Below, piece by piece: positions 1-8,075 of a DNA stretch of 30,795 nucleotides. The stretch's first letter is position 1. The number at the start of each line of letters is the position of its first letter. A model generated the notes under the pieces. That model was not told the DNA's origin. It saw only the letters and a list, made by a program, of their open reading frames with translations, and did not search any database. The position numbers were made by a program, and so were the translations under genes. The DNA comes from JAJPXI01 sp045602885 (GTDB taxonomy: Bacteria > Bacillota > Clostridia > Oscillospirales > Oscillospiraceae). Where the stretch lies: the NCBI GenBank assembly GCA_045602885.1, contig JAZSCJ010000089.1:1-30795 (forward strand), written 5' to 3'.

Positions 1-1
1 C

Positions 2-739
2 ATCTCCGACATGGGCAGCACCATCACCGTCCGCGCCCCCTATGAGCTGAAGCCCGGCGAGAAGGCGCGCGGCCTGGTTGTCTGGTATGTGGACGATAAC
101 GGCGTGAAGCACCGCTGCACCACCGGCTACGATCCCATCAAGAAGTGCGTCACCTGGAACACCGATCACTTCTCCCTTTACATGATCGGCTACGATGAAA
201 GCCTCGCAAACAACCCCTTCATCGACGTTACCGACGATGCTTACTACTTCGACGCCGTGCTCTGGGCGCTGGATAACGGCATCACCAACGGCACTTCCGA
301 CAGCACGTTCAGTCCCGACGCATCCTGCACAAGAGCACAGATGGTCACCTTCCTGTGGCGCGCAGCAGGCAGCCCGAAGGCTGCTGCAAGCTCCTGTGTC
401 TTCACCGACGTGGACAAGGACGCTTACTACTACGAGGCATTGCTGTGGGCGGTTGAAAACGGCATCACGAATGGCACAAGCGACTGTACCTTCAGTCCCA
501 ACGCGGTCTGCAGCCGCGGACAGATGGCGACGTTCCTGTACCGCAGCGCAAAGACGCCCGCGGTGAGCGGCAGCCACAGCTTTGCTGACGTGAAGGCCGA
601 TGCTTACTACAGCGACGCTGTTGTCTGGGCAGCGGCGGAGAGCATCACCAACGGAACCAGCGACACCACCTTCAGCCCGGATGCCACCTGCACCCGCGGA
701 CAGATGGTGACCTTCCTCTACCGCTATCTGGCGGGATAA
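2..739 (+). CDS. SLH-domain cell-surface protein, C-terminal part (5' end outside window)
   Basis: The reading frame is open to the left edge, so this is the C-terminal part of a larger protein. A first ATG in the frame at 11 has no ribosome binding site. About 65 residues of beta-rich sequence come first (short motifs such as KPGEKARGLVVWY and WNTDHFSLYMIGY, typical of linkers in large surface proteins of gut Clostridia). Three S-layer homology repeats follow, each with the pattern F-D-V-x3-A-Y-Y...A-V-W-A...I-T-N-G-T-S-D-x-T-F-S-P-x-A-x-C-x-R-x-Q-M-x-T-F-L. SLH triplets bind pyruvylated secondary cell-wall polymer, so the protein is predicted to be non-covalently anchored on the cell surface. 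The repeats are much closer to each other than the SLH repeats at 1990-3633. The function of the missing N-terminal part cannot be told. Confidence 0.9.
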   Translation: MSDMGSTITVRAPYELKPGEKARGLVVWYVDDNGVKHRCTTGYDPIKKCVTWNTDHFSLYMIGYDESLANNPFIDVTDDAYYFDAVLWALDNGITNGTSDSTFSPDASCTRAQMVTFLWRAAGSPKAAASSCVFTDVDKDAYYYEALLWAVENGITNGTSDCTFSPNAVCSRGQMATFLYRSAKTPAVSGSHSFADVKADAYYSDAVVWAAAESITNGTSDTTFSPDATCTRGQMVTFLYRYLAG

Positions 740-824
740 GCTGCAAACAGCAAAACTCAGTTCTCCCTGAAATGCGGCGGAAGTCTTTCCGGGGACTTCT
801 CCCTTCCTCCGGGAAGCTTCCGAC

Positions 825-942
825 GCAAAACTGAATACTTTATGATGCAAGCATAATCCTGTGGAACTCAGAACGGACCTGCCTCCGCCGTAACAGTCGG
901 CACGCTTGTGTTTTGAATCGGTGGGACAATCACATGAAGCAG
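825..942 (+). promoter_or_regulatory. Candidate divergent cobalamin riboswitch aptamer
   Basis: The untranslated leader of the B12-type operon contains a block resembling the cobalamin riboswitch core. A GC-x-TAAT stretch (849-857) is followed by a short CTG/CAG stem closed by GTGGAA-type loop bases (859-871), then ACGGACCTGCC and a CCGTAAC-x-GTCGG segment (872-900). These recall the consensus GGTGxxAAxCC, CGGxCCxGCC and CTGTAAxxGG. The canonical AGGGAA box is not visible, so this would be a divergent or shortened member. An intrinsic terminator directly downstream and the transcobalamin/ECF genes support the call. A covariance-model scan would decide it. Confidence 0.5.
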
Positions 943-985
943 ACTGCTCCGTTTCCACCGAAACAGGAAACGGAGCAGTTTTTGT
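943..985 (+). terminator. Intrinsic terminator in the leader, probable riboswitch expression platform
   Basis: A perfect 14-bp stem (ACTGCTCCGTTTCC at 943-956 with GGAAACGGAGCAGT at 966-979) encloses a 9-nt loop and runs into TTTTTGTTTTG. It lies only 10-15 nt before the AAAGGA ribosome binding site of the gene at 1009. It is therefore placed to attenuate that operon, not to end the SLH gene more than 200 bp upstream. Confidence 0.85.
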
Positions 986-1008
986 TTTGCTCATAAAGGA
1001 GCATCACG

Positions 1009-1263
1009 ATGAGAGAGAATGATCATACATATTTTGCAAATCGGAATTGCCGCTATTTCCCCTGTCACAAGGGAGGAAACGCAGAAGACTTCAACTGCAT
1101 GTTTTGCTACTGTCCGCTGTATAGTCTGGGCAGATCCTGCGGCGGCAATTTCACCTATACTCAGTCAGGCGTCAAGGATTGCAGTAATTGCCTGCTGCAA
1201 CACTCGCCTGACGGCTATGCCTATATAACGAAGAAATTGAGTTCAAAGACAAATGCACCCTAA
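1009..1263 (+). CDS. Cysteine-rich small-domain protein (PF04071-like)
   Basis: This 84-residue protein has eight cysteines at about residues 14, 19, 30, 33, 35, 44, 58 and 61, in the pattern NxxCxYFPCH, FNCMFCYCPLY, CGGNF and KDCSNC. It matches my memory of the cysteine-rich small domain (zf-like, PF04071), a presumed metal-binding module that often occurs next to, or fused to, cobalamin genes. The start has a ribosome binding site AAAGGA (995-1000) at good spacing. It is the first gene after the candidate riboswitch and terminator, which fits a cobalamin link. Its biochemical role is not established. I infer an intracellular corrinoid- or metal-related function. Confidence 0.8.
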   Translation: MRENDHTYFANRNCRYFPCHKGGNAEDFNCMFCYCPLYSLGRSCGGNFTYTQSGVKDCSNCLLQHSPDGYAYITKKLSSKTNAP

Positions 1264-1300
1264 AACAGAAACTCCATCTTTTCATAGAGGAAGAGATTTT

Positions 1301-1942
1301 ATGTATAACAACATGGCAACTATCCGAATGACAAAGCAGGATTTGGCCAAAGCAAAGTATGTTTTGGCTCAGCGCAATGAAAAGACACGCTTGAACGGCT
1401 TTGAGGCCGGGTGGTGTGATCCCGCTTTTAGGGATTACTACCATCCGGGCAGTCCAACCGGGCGACAGATATATGCCAGCTATGCAAGTGAGGAACTGCT
1501 GGACGTCCTCATCACTTACATGGAGAATCATGGGCATTCTCCAGACTGGGAGAAAATACACCATGTGTATAAGCTGTACTTTTCCCGGCGCTTTGGTGAT
1601 CTTGCGCAGGCAAAAGCAAAAGCGCGGGCACGTCAAAAGGCGCTGACGCAGCAGTCCAAATGGCCGCCGGACTGGCCAGAGCGTGTCAGCTCAGAGCCAT
1701 TTTACAGATGGCTGGACGAATGCGGCAAATTATATACGGAAGAAGATAAGGAAATCATCGAGACATTGTGTGCAGATGCACGGCAAAGCGGTTTGCCACC
1801 GGACTTGTCCTCGGAGAAGTGCAAACAGTTAGGTAAACTATGCGACATAAAGAAGGCGCTGGAGTTGATGAATATCCCTCCGCTTAGAAAAACCGAACTG
1901 CGCTTTATGACAAGATACTGGAACGAAAACCGGACAAAGTAA
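1301..1942 (+). CDS. Conserved-looking hypothetical protein in the B12 operon
   Basis: I do not recognise this 213-residue protein. The ATG at 1301 is preferred because GAGG (1287-1290) sits at a proper distance. An in-frame ATG at 1253 overlaps the previous gene and has no such site. The sequence is hydrophilic, with no signal peptide or membrane segment. It is helical and charged, with a Lys/Ala/Arg-rich stretch around residues 100-115 (AQAKAKARARQKAL) and tryptophans near WPPDWPERV. Base composition is lower in GC than the following genes. It lies between the cysteine-rich protein and the toroid protein, probably in the same transcript. It could be a cytoplasmic accessory of the uptake system or a passenger. 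Confidence 0.65.
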   Translation: MYNNMATIRMTKQDLAKAKYVLAQRNEKTRLNGFEAGWCDPAFRDYYHPGSPTGRQIYASYASEELLDVLITYMENHGHSPDWEKIHHVYKLYFSRRFGDLAQAKAKARARQKALTQQSKWPPDWPERVSSEPFYRWLDECGKLYTEEDKEIIETLCADARQSGLPPDLSSEKCKQLGKLCDIKKALELMNIPPLRKTELRFMTRYWNENRTK

Positions 1943-1989
1943 AACCCGGCGGTTACTAAGCACCGCAAACATACAGGAGGAAAAAACAT

Positions 1990-3633
1990 ATGGCACAACT
2001 GAGAAAAAGAAGCATAAGCCTGCTGCTGACATTGGTTCTGATGCTGAGCTTTTGTATTCCGGCAATGGCAGTTTCTGAGAAGGATATTAAGTCCGCGGTT
2101 GCAAAGAGCGCAGAATATATGCTCAGCGCAGTCAAAACGCCGCAGGTAGGCTCCATCGGCGGTGAGTGGGCTGTGATTGGCCTGGCCCGCAGCGGCTATG
2201 CTGTCCCTCAGGAATATTGGGACAGCTATTACGCTACCGTGGAGAACTATGTAGAGTCCTGCAAGGGCGTGCTGCACAAGAAAAAATACACGGAATACTC
2301 CCGCGTGACTGTAGCGCTCACTGCCATCGGTGCAGATCCTACGGATGTGGGCGGATACAATCTGCTGACGCCTCTGGGCGACTTTGACAAAACCATCTGG
2401 CAGGGCATCAACGGCCCCATCTGGGCACTCATCGCGCTCGACAGCGGCAATTATGACATCCCCCTCAACCCCGAAGCCAAAACTCAGGCCACCCGCCAGA
2501 TGTATATTGACGAGATCCTTTCCCGCCAGAACAACGACGGTGGTTGGAACCTTACCTCCAAAGGTGGCAACAGCCCCTCTGACCCGGACATCACCGGTAT
2601 GGCTCTTCAGGCTCTGGCAAAGTATCAGACACAGTCTGAGGTAAAAGCCGCCACGGATAAGGCGCTGACCTGTCTGAGCAAGATGCAGGATGCTGACGGC
2701 GGCTATGCCAGTTGGGGTACTTCCAACTCCGAAAGCATTGTGCAGGTGATCGTGGCCCTCTGCGAACTGGGTATGGATCTGGACGACAGCCGCTTTGTAA
2801 AAAACGGCAACACACTTCTGGACAATCTTATGACCTACCGCAACTCCGACGGCAGTTTCCGCCACACCTCTGACGGCAGCGGCAGCGACCAGATGGCCGC
2901 TGAGCAGGGCTTTTACGGCGTTGTGGCAGCCCTTCGCGCGGCGCAGGGTAAGAACAGCCTCTACCGTATGAGCGATTGCACCATCCGTGTTTCCGGCAAC
3001 GCAGGTGTGGATACCGTCGGTCTGCCCGGCAAACACGCTGACGTTAAGAAAACCACCATTGTCGCCCCCGGTAAGACCTTTGATGACATTTCCGCCCACG
3101 TAAATCAGCCTGCTATCGAGGCTCTAATCGCCCGCGGCATCATCAACGGCATGGGGGATAACAGTTTTGCACCCGACAAGACCATGACCCGCGCCGAGTT
3201 CTGTACGATTACGGTCAAAGCTCTGGGACTGGAACCCAAGGCGAACAACAAATTCACTGATGTGAAGGCTTCCGATTGGTTTGCTGGTTTTGTCGGTACT
3301 GCCAGTGACAAGGGGATCGTCAACGGTGTTGGGGACAATAAGTTCAATCCCAACGGCACCATCACCAAGCAGGAGGCCGCGGCCATGGTCGCCCGTGCCG
3401 CCAAGCTCTGCGGTATGGATACCGAGTTGGAGACCTATGAGATCCTCAACGCACTGGCACAGTTCGGGGACTACGTGACCGTGGATACCTGGGCGCAGGA
3501 GAGTATGGCGTTCTGCTACAGCGAGGACATTCTGGACCAGAGCGATCTGGATATCGAGCCGAAGCGCGCCATCCTCCGCTGTGAGATCGCCCAGATGCTG
3601 TATAACATGCTGGGCAGCGCCAAACTTCTGTAA
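1990..3633 (+). CDS. Secreted alpha/alpha-toroid (transcobalamin alpha-domain-like) protein with SLH repeats
   Basis: The start follows a strong AGGAGG (1975-1980). Residues 1-27 form a signal peptide (RKR, a hydrophobic core, cleavage near AMA-V). Residues about 30-325 are an alpha/alpha-toroid of the prenyltransferase/squalene-cyclase fold, with repeat loops QNNDGGW (180-186), QDADGGYASWG (233-243) and RNSDGSFRH (284-292). Residues about 364-547 carry SLH repeats: two clear (FDDISAH... and FTDVKASDWF...) and a degenerate third. This is the fold of the alpha domain of transcobalamin and intrinsic factor, which holds one face of cobalamin. With the DUF4430 protein directly downstream it is likely to form a two-part surface corrinoid receptor bound to the cell wall. 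Toroid domains also occur in unrelated surface proteins, so the ligand is inferred from context. Confidence 0.82.
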   Translation: MAQLRKRSISLLLTLVLMLSFCIPAMAVSEKDIKSAVAKSAEYMLSAVKTPQVGSIGGEWAVIGLARSGYAVPQEYWDSYYATVENYVESCKGVLHKKKYTEYSRVTVALTAIGADPTDVGGYNLLTPLGDFDKTIWQGINGPIWALIALDSGNYDIPLNPEAKTQATRQMYIDEILSRQNNDGGWNLTSKGGNSPSDPDITGMALQALAKYQTQSEVKAATDKALTCLSKMQDADGGYASWGTSNSESIVQVIVALCELGMDLDDSRFVKNGNTLLDNLMTYRNSDGSFRHTSDGSGSDQMAAEQGFYGVVAALRAAQGKNSLYRMSDCTIRVSGNAGVDTVGLPGKHADVKKTTIVAPGKTFDDISAHVNQPAIEALIARGIINGMGDNSFAPDKTMTRAEFCTITVKALGLEPKANNKFTDVKASDWFAGFVGTASDKGIVNGVGDNKFNPNGTITKQEAAAMVARAAKLCGMDTELETYEILNALAQFGDYVTVDTWAQESMAFCYSEDILDQSDLDIEPKRAILRCEIAQMLYNMLGSAKLL

Positions 3634-3648
3634 GGGAGGCGGCAATCT

Positions 3649-4551
3649 ATGTGGTTTCAGAAAAACAAATGGAAGATCATAGTACCCATACTCATTATAG
3701 CGGTACTTGCTGCGGCCTTTTATTTCGGCGGCAACGCTCCGGGCTCCAAAGGATGGGAGCTTGGCGGGAATGAGCCGACCGTCAGCACAACACCGGAAGC
3801 AAACCCAACCCCTACACCTGTTCCAGATAAAACGCCTGAAGCAACGACCACACCTGTACCGGATGTGAGTGCAAAACCGGAAAACACACCGACTACCACC
3901 CCAGAGCAGACCGCAAATCCGGAACAGACTGCACCTCCGGAGCAGAGTGCGGCACCGGAACAAACGCCCACACCTACTCCTACGCCGACTCCCACGCCCA
4001 CGCCAACTCCTACACCGCCGCAGCCTACCATGGAGATCAACCCGGAGACCGGAAAGGACAAGTATCTCACCGATCCCGTGCCGGAAGGAATGCCCCTGCC
4101 CGTGGAGCCCCAGGATGTGACCATTGGCAGCACGGCCTATACTTGCACCATCTCCATCAGCTGCTCCACCATCCTGAATAACATGGATCTTTGTGATCCA
4201 GCAAAGGTTGACCTCGTGCCTGCAGACGGCTGGATTCTGCAGCCCATCACCGTCACTTTCTATGAAGGCGAGAGCGTGTTCAATGTGCTCCAGCGCGTAT
4301 GCAAGCAGCAGAAGATTCACATGGAGTTTGAAAACACTCCCATCTACAACAGCGCCTATATCGAGGGCATCAACAATCTGTATGAGTTTGATGTGGGTGA
4401 ACTGTCCGGTTGGATGTACAAGGTCAACGAGTGGTTCCCCAACTATGGCTGCAGCCGCTATGCGCTGAAAGACGGCGACATCATCAACTGGGTCTATACC
4501 TGTGACCTTGGCTTCGACGTGGGCGGCGGATACGCCGTCGGCAACAAATGA
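3649..4551 (+). CDS. Membrane-anchored DUF4430 (transcobalamin C-terminal-like) protein
   Basis: This 300-residue protein has a ribosome binding site AGGGAGG at 3633-3639, 15 bp after the toroid gene. Residues 9-27 are one hydrophobic segment after KNKWK, with no lipobox cysteine, so it is an N-terminal anchor or uncleaved signal. Residues about 40-127 are a Pro/Thr/Glu-rich linker ending in nine Thr-Pro units. Residues about 155-300 are a DUF4430 domain (PF14478, the family of the transcobalamin C-terminal beta domain), with FYEGESVFNVLQ, LSGWMYKVN and NYGCSRYALKDGDIINW. In transcobalamin this domain closes over cobalamin held by the toroid domain. Here the halves are separate: the toroid is fixed to the wall and this half to the membrane, with a linker long enough to reach outward. 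The function as a corrinoid-binding lid is inferred. Confidence 0.82.
   Translation: MWFQKNKWKIIVPILIIAVLAAAFYFGGNAPGSKGWELGGNEPTVSTTPEANPTPTPVPDKTPEATTTPVPDVSAKPENTPTTTPEQTANPEQTAPPEQSAAPEQTPTPTPTPTPTPTPTPTPPQPTMEINPETGKDKYLTDPVPEGMPLPVEPQDVTIGSTAYTCTISISCSTILNNMDLCDPAKVDLVPADGWILQPITVTFYEGESVFNVLQRVCKQQKIHMEFENTPIYNSAYIEGINNLYEFDVGELSGWMYKVNEWFPNYGCSRYALKDGDIINWVYTCDLGFDVGGGYAVGNK
3964..4017 (+). repeat. Coding microsatellite: nine Thr-Pro codon pairs
   Basis: Nine consecutive Thr-Pro pairs (residues 106-123 of the DUF4430 protein) are written with mixed ACN/CCN codons. They form the end of the extended linker. Synonymous codons vary, which reduces but does not remove the chance of length change by slippage. 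Confidence 0.9.
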
Positions 4552-4563
4552 GCGTGAGGAAGA

Positions 4564-5457
4564 ATGAACAGAGATACCTTTTCAAGCTATCATCCCATCA
4601 TCAATTTTCTGTATTTTGCGCTGGTATTGGTTTTTACCATGTTCTTTATGCACCCGGTCAGCCTGCTTGTTTCTCTGGCCTCGGCGCTGGTTTATGCGGT
4701 GTATCTCAACGGCAGAAAAGCGGTTCGATTTTCACTGCGTTTCATATTGCCCATGATGCTGATTGCCGCTGTCACCAACCCGGCTTTCAACCATGAGGGC
4801 GCAACGATCCTGACCTATCTGCCCTCGGGCAATCCGCTGACACTGGAGAGCATTCTCTACGGACTTGCGGCAGCTGTCATGCTGGCAAGCGTTATCACGT
4901 GGTTTTCCTGCTACAATGCCGTGATGACCTCGGACAAGTTTGTGTATCTGTTTGGCCGCATCATCCCCGCCCTCAGCCTGGTACTTTCCATGACACTGCG
5001 TTTTGTGCCGAAGTTCAAGGCACAGCTCCATGTGGTCAGTGAGGCCCAGCGCTGCGTGGGACGGGACACATCCAACGGCAGTACACTCCAGCGGATGAAA
5101 AACGCCATCACCATATTGTCCATCATGGTTACATGGAGTTTGGAAAACGCCATTGAAACGGCAGACAGCATGAAAAGCCGCGGCTACGGCCTGCCCGGTC
5201 GCACCGCCTTTTCCATCTACCGCATTGATGACCGGGACAAAACCGCGTTCATCTGGCTGTGCTTCTGCGGCTTTTATATCTTTGCCGGATGGATGGCAGG
5301 AGGACTAAGCTGGCAGTATTATCCCATCATCAAGGGAATGCTCACCGGCATCTTTCCCATCAGCTTTCAGCTGGTGTATCTGGCACTGTGTCTGACACCC
5401 GTGATTCTGAATGGAATGGAGGATAGGAAATGGAAACATTTACAATCCGAAACCTGA
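4564..5457 (+). CDS. ecfT: ECF transporter transmembrane component (EcfT)
   Basis: This 297-residue membrane protein has a ribosome binding site GAGGA (4557-4561) after the DUF4430 stop. Several hydrophobic segments (about residues 12-50, 58-75, 92-120, 130-150, 225-285) flank a cytosolic region with the coupling-helix motif SMKSRGYG near residues 203-209, where EcfT proteins carry their Ala/Ser-Arg-Gly signatures. EcfT joins the two ATPases to the substrate-binding S component in group II ECF importers. Its 3' end overlaps the next gene by 28 nt, which implies translational coupling. It is near the usual EcfT length (about 260-300). Confidence 0.9.
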   Translation: MNRDTFSSYHPIINFLYFALVLVFTMFFMHPVSLLVSLASALVYAVYLNGRKAVRFSLRFILPMMLIAAVTNPAFNHEGATILTYLPSGNPLTLESILYGLAAAVMLASVITWFSCYNAVMTSDKFVYLFGRIIPALSLVLSMTLRFVPKFKAQLHVVSEAQRCVGRDTSNGSTLQRMKNAITILSIMVTWSLENAIETADSMKSRGYGLPGRTAFSIYRIDDRDKTAFIWLCFCGFYIFAGWMAGGLSWQYYPIIKGMLTGIFPISFQLVYLALCLTPVILNGMEDRKWKHLQSET

Positions 5458-8075
5458 GCTTTTCCTATCCTGAACAGGAAGCAAAAGCTATCGATAATCT
5501 TACGCTGTCCATAGGGCAGGGCGAGTTTGTCGTACTTTGCGGCCCTTCGGGCTGCGGTAAAAGCACGCTGCTCCGACAGCTGAAAACCGTGTTGGCTCCC
5601 CATGGACGGAGAACAGGCGAAATCCTGTTTGAAGGTACACCTCTGGACGATCTGAATCAGCGAACACAGAGCCAGCGCATCGGTTTTGTGCAGCAGTCTT
5701 CCGAAAACCAGATCGTCACCGACAAGGTCTGGCATGAACTGGCTTTTGGTTTGGAAAGCCTCGGCTGCGATACGCCCACCATCCGCCGCAAGGTGGCGGA
5801 GATGGCCTCGTTCTTCGGCATCCAGACTTGGTTCTATAAGAACGTCACAGAGCTCTCCGGCGGTCAGAAACAGCTTTTGAATTTGGCATCTGTTATGGCC
5901 ATGTCACCCTCTGTTCTTATTCTGGACGAGCCGACGAGCCAGCTCGACCCCATCGCCGCCAGTGACTTCCTTGCTACGTTGGGCAAAATCAACCGGGAGC
6001 TTGGCACAACTATCATTCTCACGGAGCATCGACTGGAAGAAGCCTTCCCATTGGCATCCACGGTGGCTGTCATGGACAAGGGTAAGCTGCTCTGTACCGG
6101 CACACCCAAAGAGGTAGGAACTCTGCTCAAGGACAAAGGCCATGCCATGTTCCTCGCCATGCCAAGTGCTATGCGGGTGTGGGCGGCGGTGGAGAATACC
6201 GCCGATTGTCCCATCACGGTCCGGGAAGGCCGTGACTGGCTGACAGAGTATGCCGCGCAGAATGAACTGTATGAACTGCCTCCGGAGGAACTCCATACAT
6301 ACCCCGATGAAACTGTCCTTGCGGCAGAGGAACTCTGGTTCAAGTACGAAAAAGACGCTCCCGACGTGGTCAAAGGGCTGTCCCTCTCCGTAAAGAAGGG
6401 CGAGTTCTTGGCTCTGCTCGGTGGCAACGGTACAGGCAAGACCACGAGTTTGAAACTACTGGCGGGACTGTATCAGCCATACCGTGGTGAAGTACATACC
6501 AAGGGCAGCGTCGGTGTTCTGCCACAGAACCCGCAGGCACTTTTTGTGAAAAAGACCGTGCGGGAGGATTTGTTTGAAATCCTCAAGGGCAGTAAGCTGA
6601 GTAAAGAAGATAAGGAAAACAGCGTTGCCAAAATGGTGCAGCTGTGCCGTTTGGAAGAGCTGCTTGACCGTCATCCCTATGATCTGTCCGGCGGTGAGCA
6701 GCAGCGGGCAGCACTGGCAAAGGTGTTGCTCCTTGACCCGGATATTCTCCTGATGGACGAGCCTACCAAGGGCCTTGATGCGGAGTTCAAGCAGGTGTTT
6801 GCGGAGATCATGCAGGTGCTTCTGCGCAAAGCTGTGACCATCCTTATGGTCAGCCACGATGTGGAGTTCTGCGCCCGCTATGCGCACAGCTGCGCCTTGT
6901 TCTTCGATGGCAATATTGTCACACAGGGTTCGCCCCGCACTTTCTTTTCCGGCAATAACTTCTACACTACCTCTGCCAACCGCATGGCCCGTGCAGTTGC
7001 ACCCGAAGCAGTTACGCCGGAAGACCTTATCTCTGTCTGCGGCGGTGAACTGCCGCCCGCACCGGAACTGCCGGAGGACGATTTTACACTTCCGCAGCCT
7101 GCGGAAAACACTGCGGACTGGAAGCCGAAGCCACTGCCCTGGTGGAGAAAACTAATTGCGGCAGTGAGCGGCATCGTGACCGCTGTTTTGTTCATCAAGG
7201 TCATGGGCGTAACCGACCTGTTTGCCCTCATCAATGAAAACGGAATGACTGCCTTGGCAGAAAACCAGCTTGGACTCTACGGTCTTATGCTGTTCTGTCT
7301 GTTTGCCTTTGCTTTCTCCATCTCCCGCCGCAGCCATCGCCCAGACTATCTGGCGCAGACGCCAAAAGAGAAGCGCAAGCTTTCTAAGCGCACTCTCGTG
7401 GCGACTGTACTCATCCTACTGCTCATTCCCATCACCCTGTTTGTAGGTGAGACTTATCTGGCGGGTAAGAAGTATTATTTTATCGCGCTGCTTATTATGC
7501 TGGAGTGCATGATCCCCTTCTTCCTGATCTTTGAAAGCCGCAAGCCCCAGGCAAGAGAGCTGGTCATCATCGCGGTGCTCTGCGCCATTGGTGTGGCAAG
7601 CCGCGCGGCCTTCTTCATGCTGCCGCAGTTCAAGCCCGTTATGGCGCTGACCATCATCGCGGGTGTGGCCTTTGGTGGTGAGACCGGCTTCCTTGTGGGA
7701 GCCATGACCATGCTTGCCTCCAATGTGATGTTTTCACAGGGGCCATGGACGCCGTGGCAAATGTTCTGCATGGGTATAATAGGATTTCTGGCTGGTGTTT
7801 TGTTCCGCAAGGGACTGCTCCGCCGCAGCAGAGTATCCCTCTGCATCTTTGGCGCACTTGCCGCCATTGTGATCTACGGCGGCATTATGAACCCGGCCTC
7901 CGCGCTCATGTGGGCAGGCGAGCTCAACTGGAAGATTATCGTTTCTTACTATATCTCCGGTTTCCCCATGGACTGTGTTCACGCCGCAGCCACATGGCTG
8001 TTCCTGTGGTTTGCCGCCGAGCCCATGCTGGGGAAACTGGATCGTATTAAGGTGAAATACGGCTTGGTAGAGTAA
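5430..8075 (+). CDS. Single-chain ECF transporter: two ATPase domains fused to an S component (CbrT-like)
   Basis: This 881-residue protein joins three normally separate subunits. ATPase 1 has Walker A GPSGCGKST (38-46), signature LSGGQ (142-146), Walker B LILDEP and H-loop H200. ATPase 2 has GGNGTGKTT (331-339), LSGGE (419-423), LLMDEP and SHD (475-477). Both appear catalytically complete. A Pro-rich linker (about 500-570) leads into a membrane region with about eight or nine hydrophobic segments (574-860). Its last about 170 residues (RELVIIAVLCAIGVASRAAF, MWAGELNW, SYYISGFPMDCVHA) resemble S components of the cobalamin-type CbrT group. The operon context with transcobalamin-like proteins makes corrinoid the likely substrate. 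The extra three or four segments before the S domain are unexplained. The family is certain; the substrate is inferred. Confidence 0.88.
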   Translation: METFTIRNLSFSYPEQEAKAIDNLTLSIGQGEFVVLCGPSGCGKSTLLRQLKTVLAPHGRRTGEILFEGTPLDDLNQRTQSQRIGFVQQSSENQIVTDKVWHELAFGLESLGCDTPTIRRKVAEMASFFGIQTWFYKNVTELSGGQKQLLNLASVMAMSPSVLILDEPTSQLDPIAASDFLATLGKINRELGTTIILTEHRLEEAFPLASTVAVMDKGKLLCTGTPKEVGTLLKDKGHAMFLAMPSAMRVWAAVENTADCPITVREGRDWLTEYAAQNELYELPPEELHTYPDETVLAAEELWFKYEKDAPDVVKGLSLSVKKGEFLALLGGNGTGKTTSLKLLAGLYQPYRGEVHTKGSVGVLPQNPQALFVKKTVREDLFEILKGSKLSKEDKENSVAKMVQLCRLEELLDRHPYDLSGGEQQRAALAKVLLLDPDILLMDEPTKGLDAEFKQVFAEIMQVLLRKAVTILMVSHDVEFCARYAHSCALFFDGNIVTQGSPRTFFSGNNFYTTSANRMARAVAPEAVTPEDLISVCGGELPPAPELPEDDFTLPQPAENTADWKPKPLPWWRKLIAAVSGIVTAVLFIKVMGVTDLFALINENGMTALAENQLGLYGLMLFCLFAFAFSISRRSHRPDYLAQTPKEKRKLSKRTLVATVLILLLIPITLFVGETYLAGKKYYFIALLIMLECMIPFFLIFESRKPQARELVIIAVLCAIGVASRAAFFMLPQFKPVMALTIIAGVAFGGETGFLVGAMTMLASNVMFSQGPWTPWQMFCMGIIGFLAGVLFRKGLLRRSRVSLCIFGALAAIVIYGGIMNPASALMWAGELNWKIIVSYYISGFPMDCVHAAATWLFLWFAAEPMLGKLDRIKVKYGLVE

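Noticed and set aside
1702..3099. Long minus-strand open frame (465 codons) opposite the toroid gene
   Set aside because: It has no ribosome binding site or recognisable domain and lies antisense to a well-supported signal-peptide/SLH gene. It is a codon-bias shadow.
3964..4017. Possible CRISPR-like or tandem non-coding repeat
   Set aside because: The repetition is a coding Thr-Pro tract in the linker of the DUF4430 protein. No CRISPR array is seen anywhere in the window.
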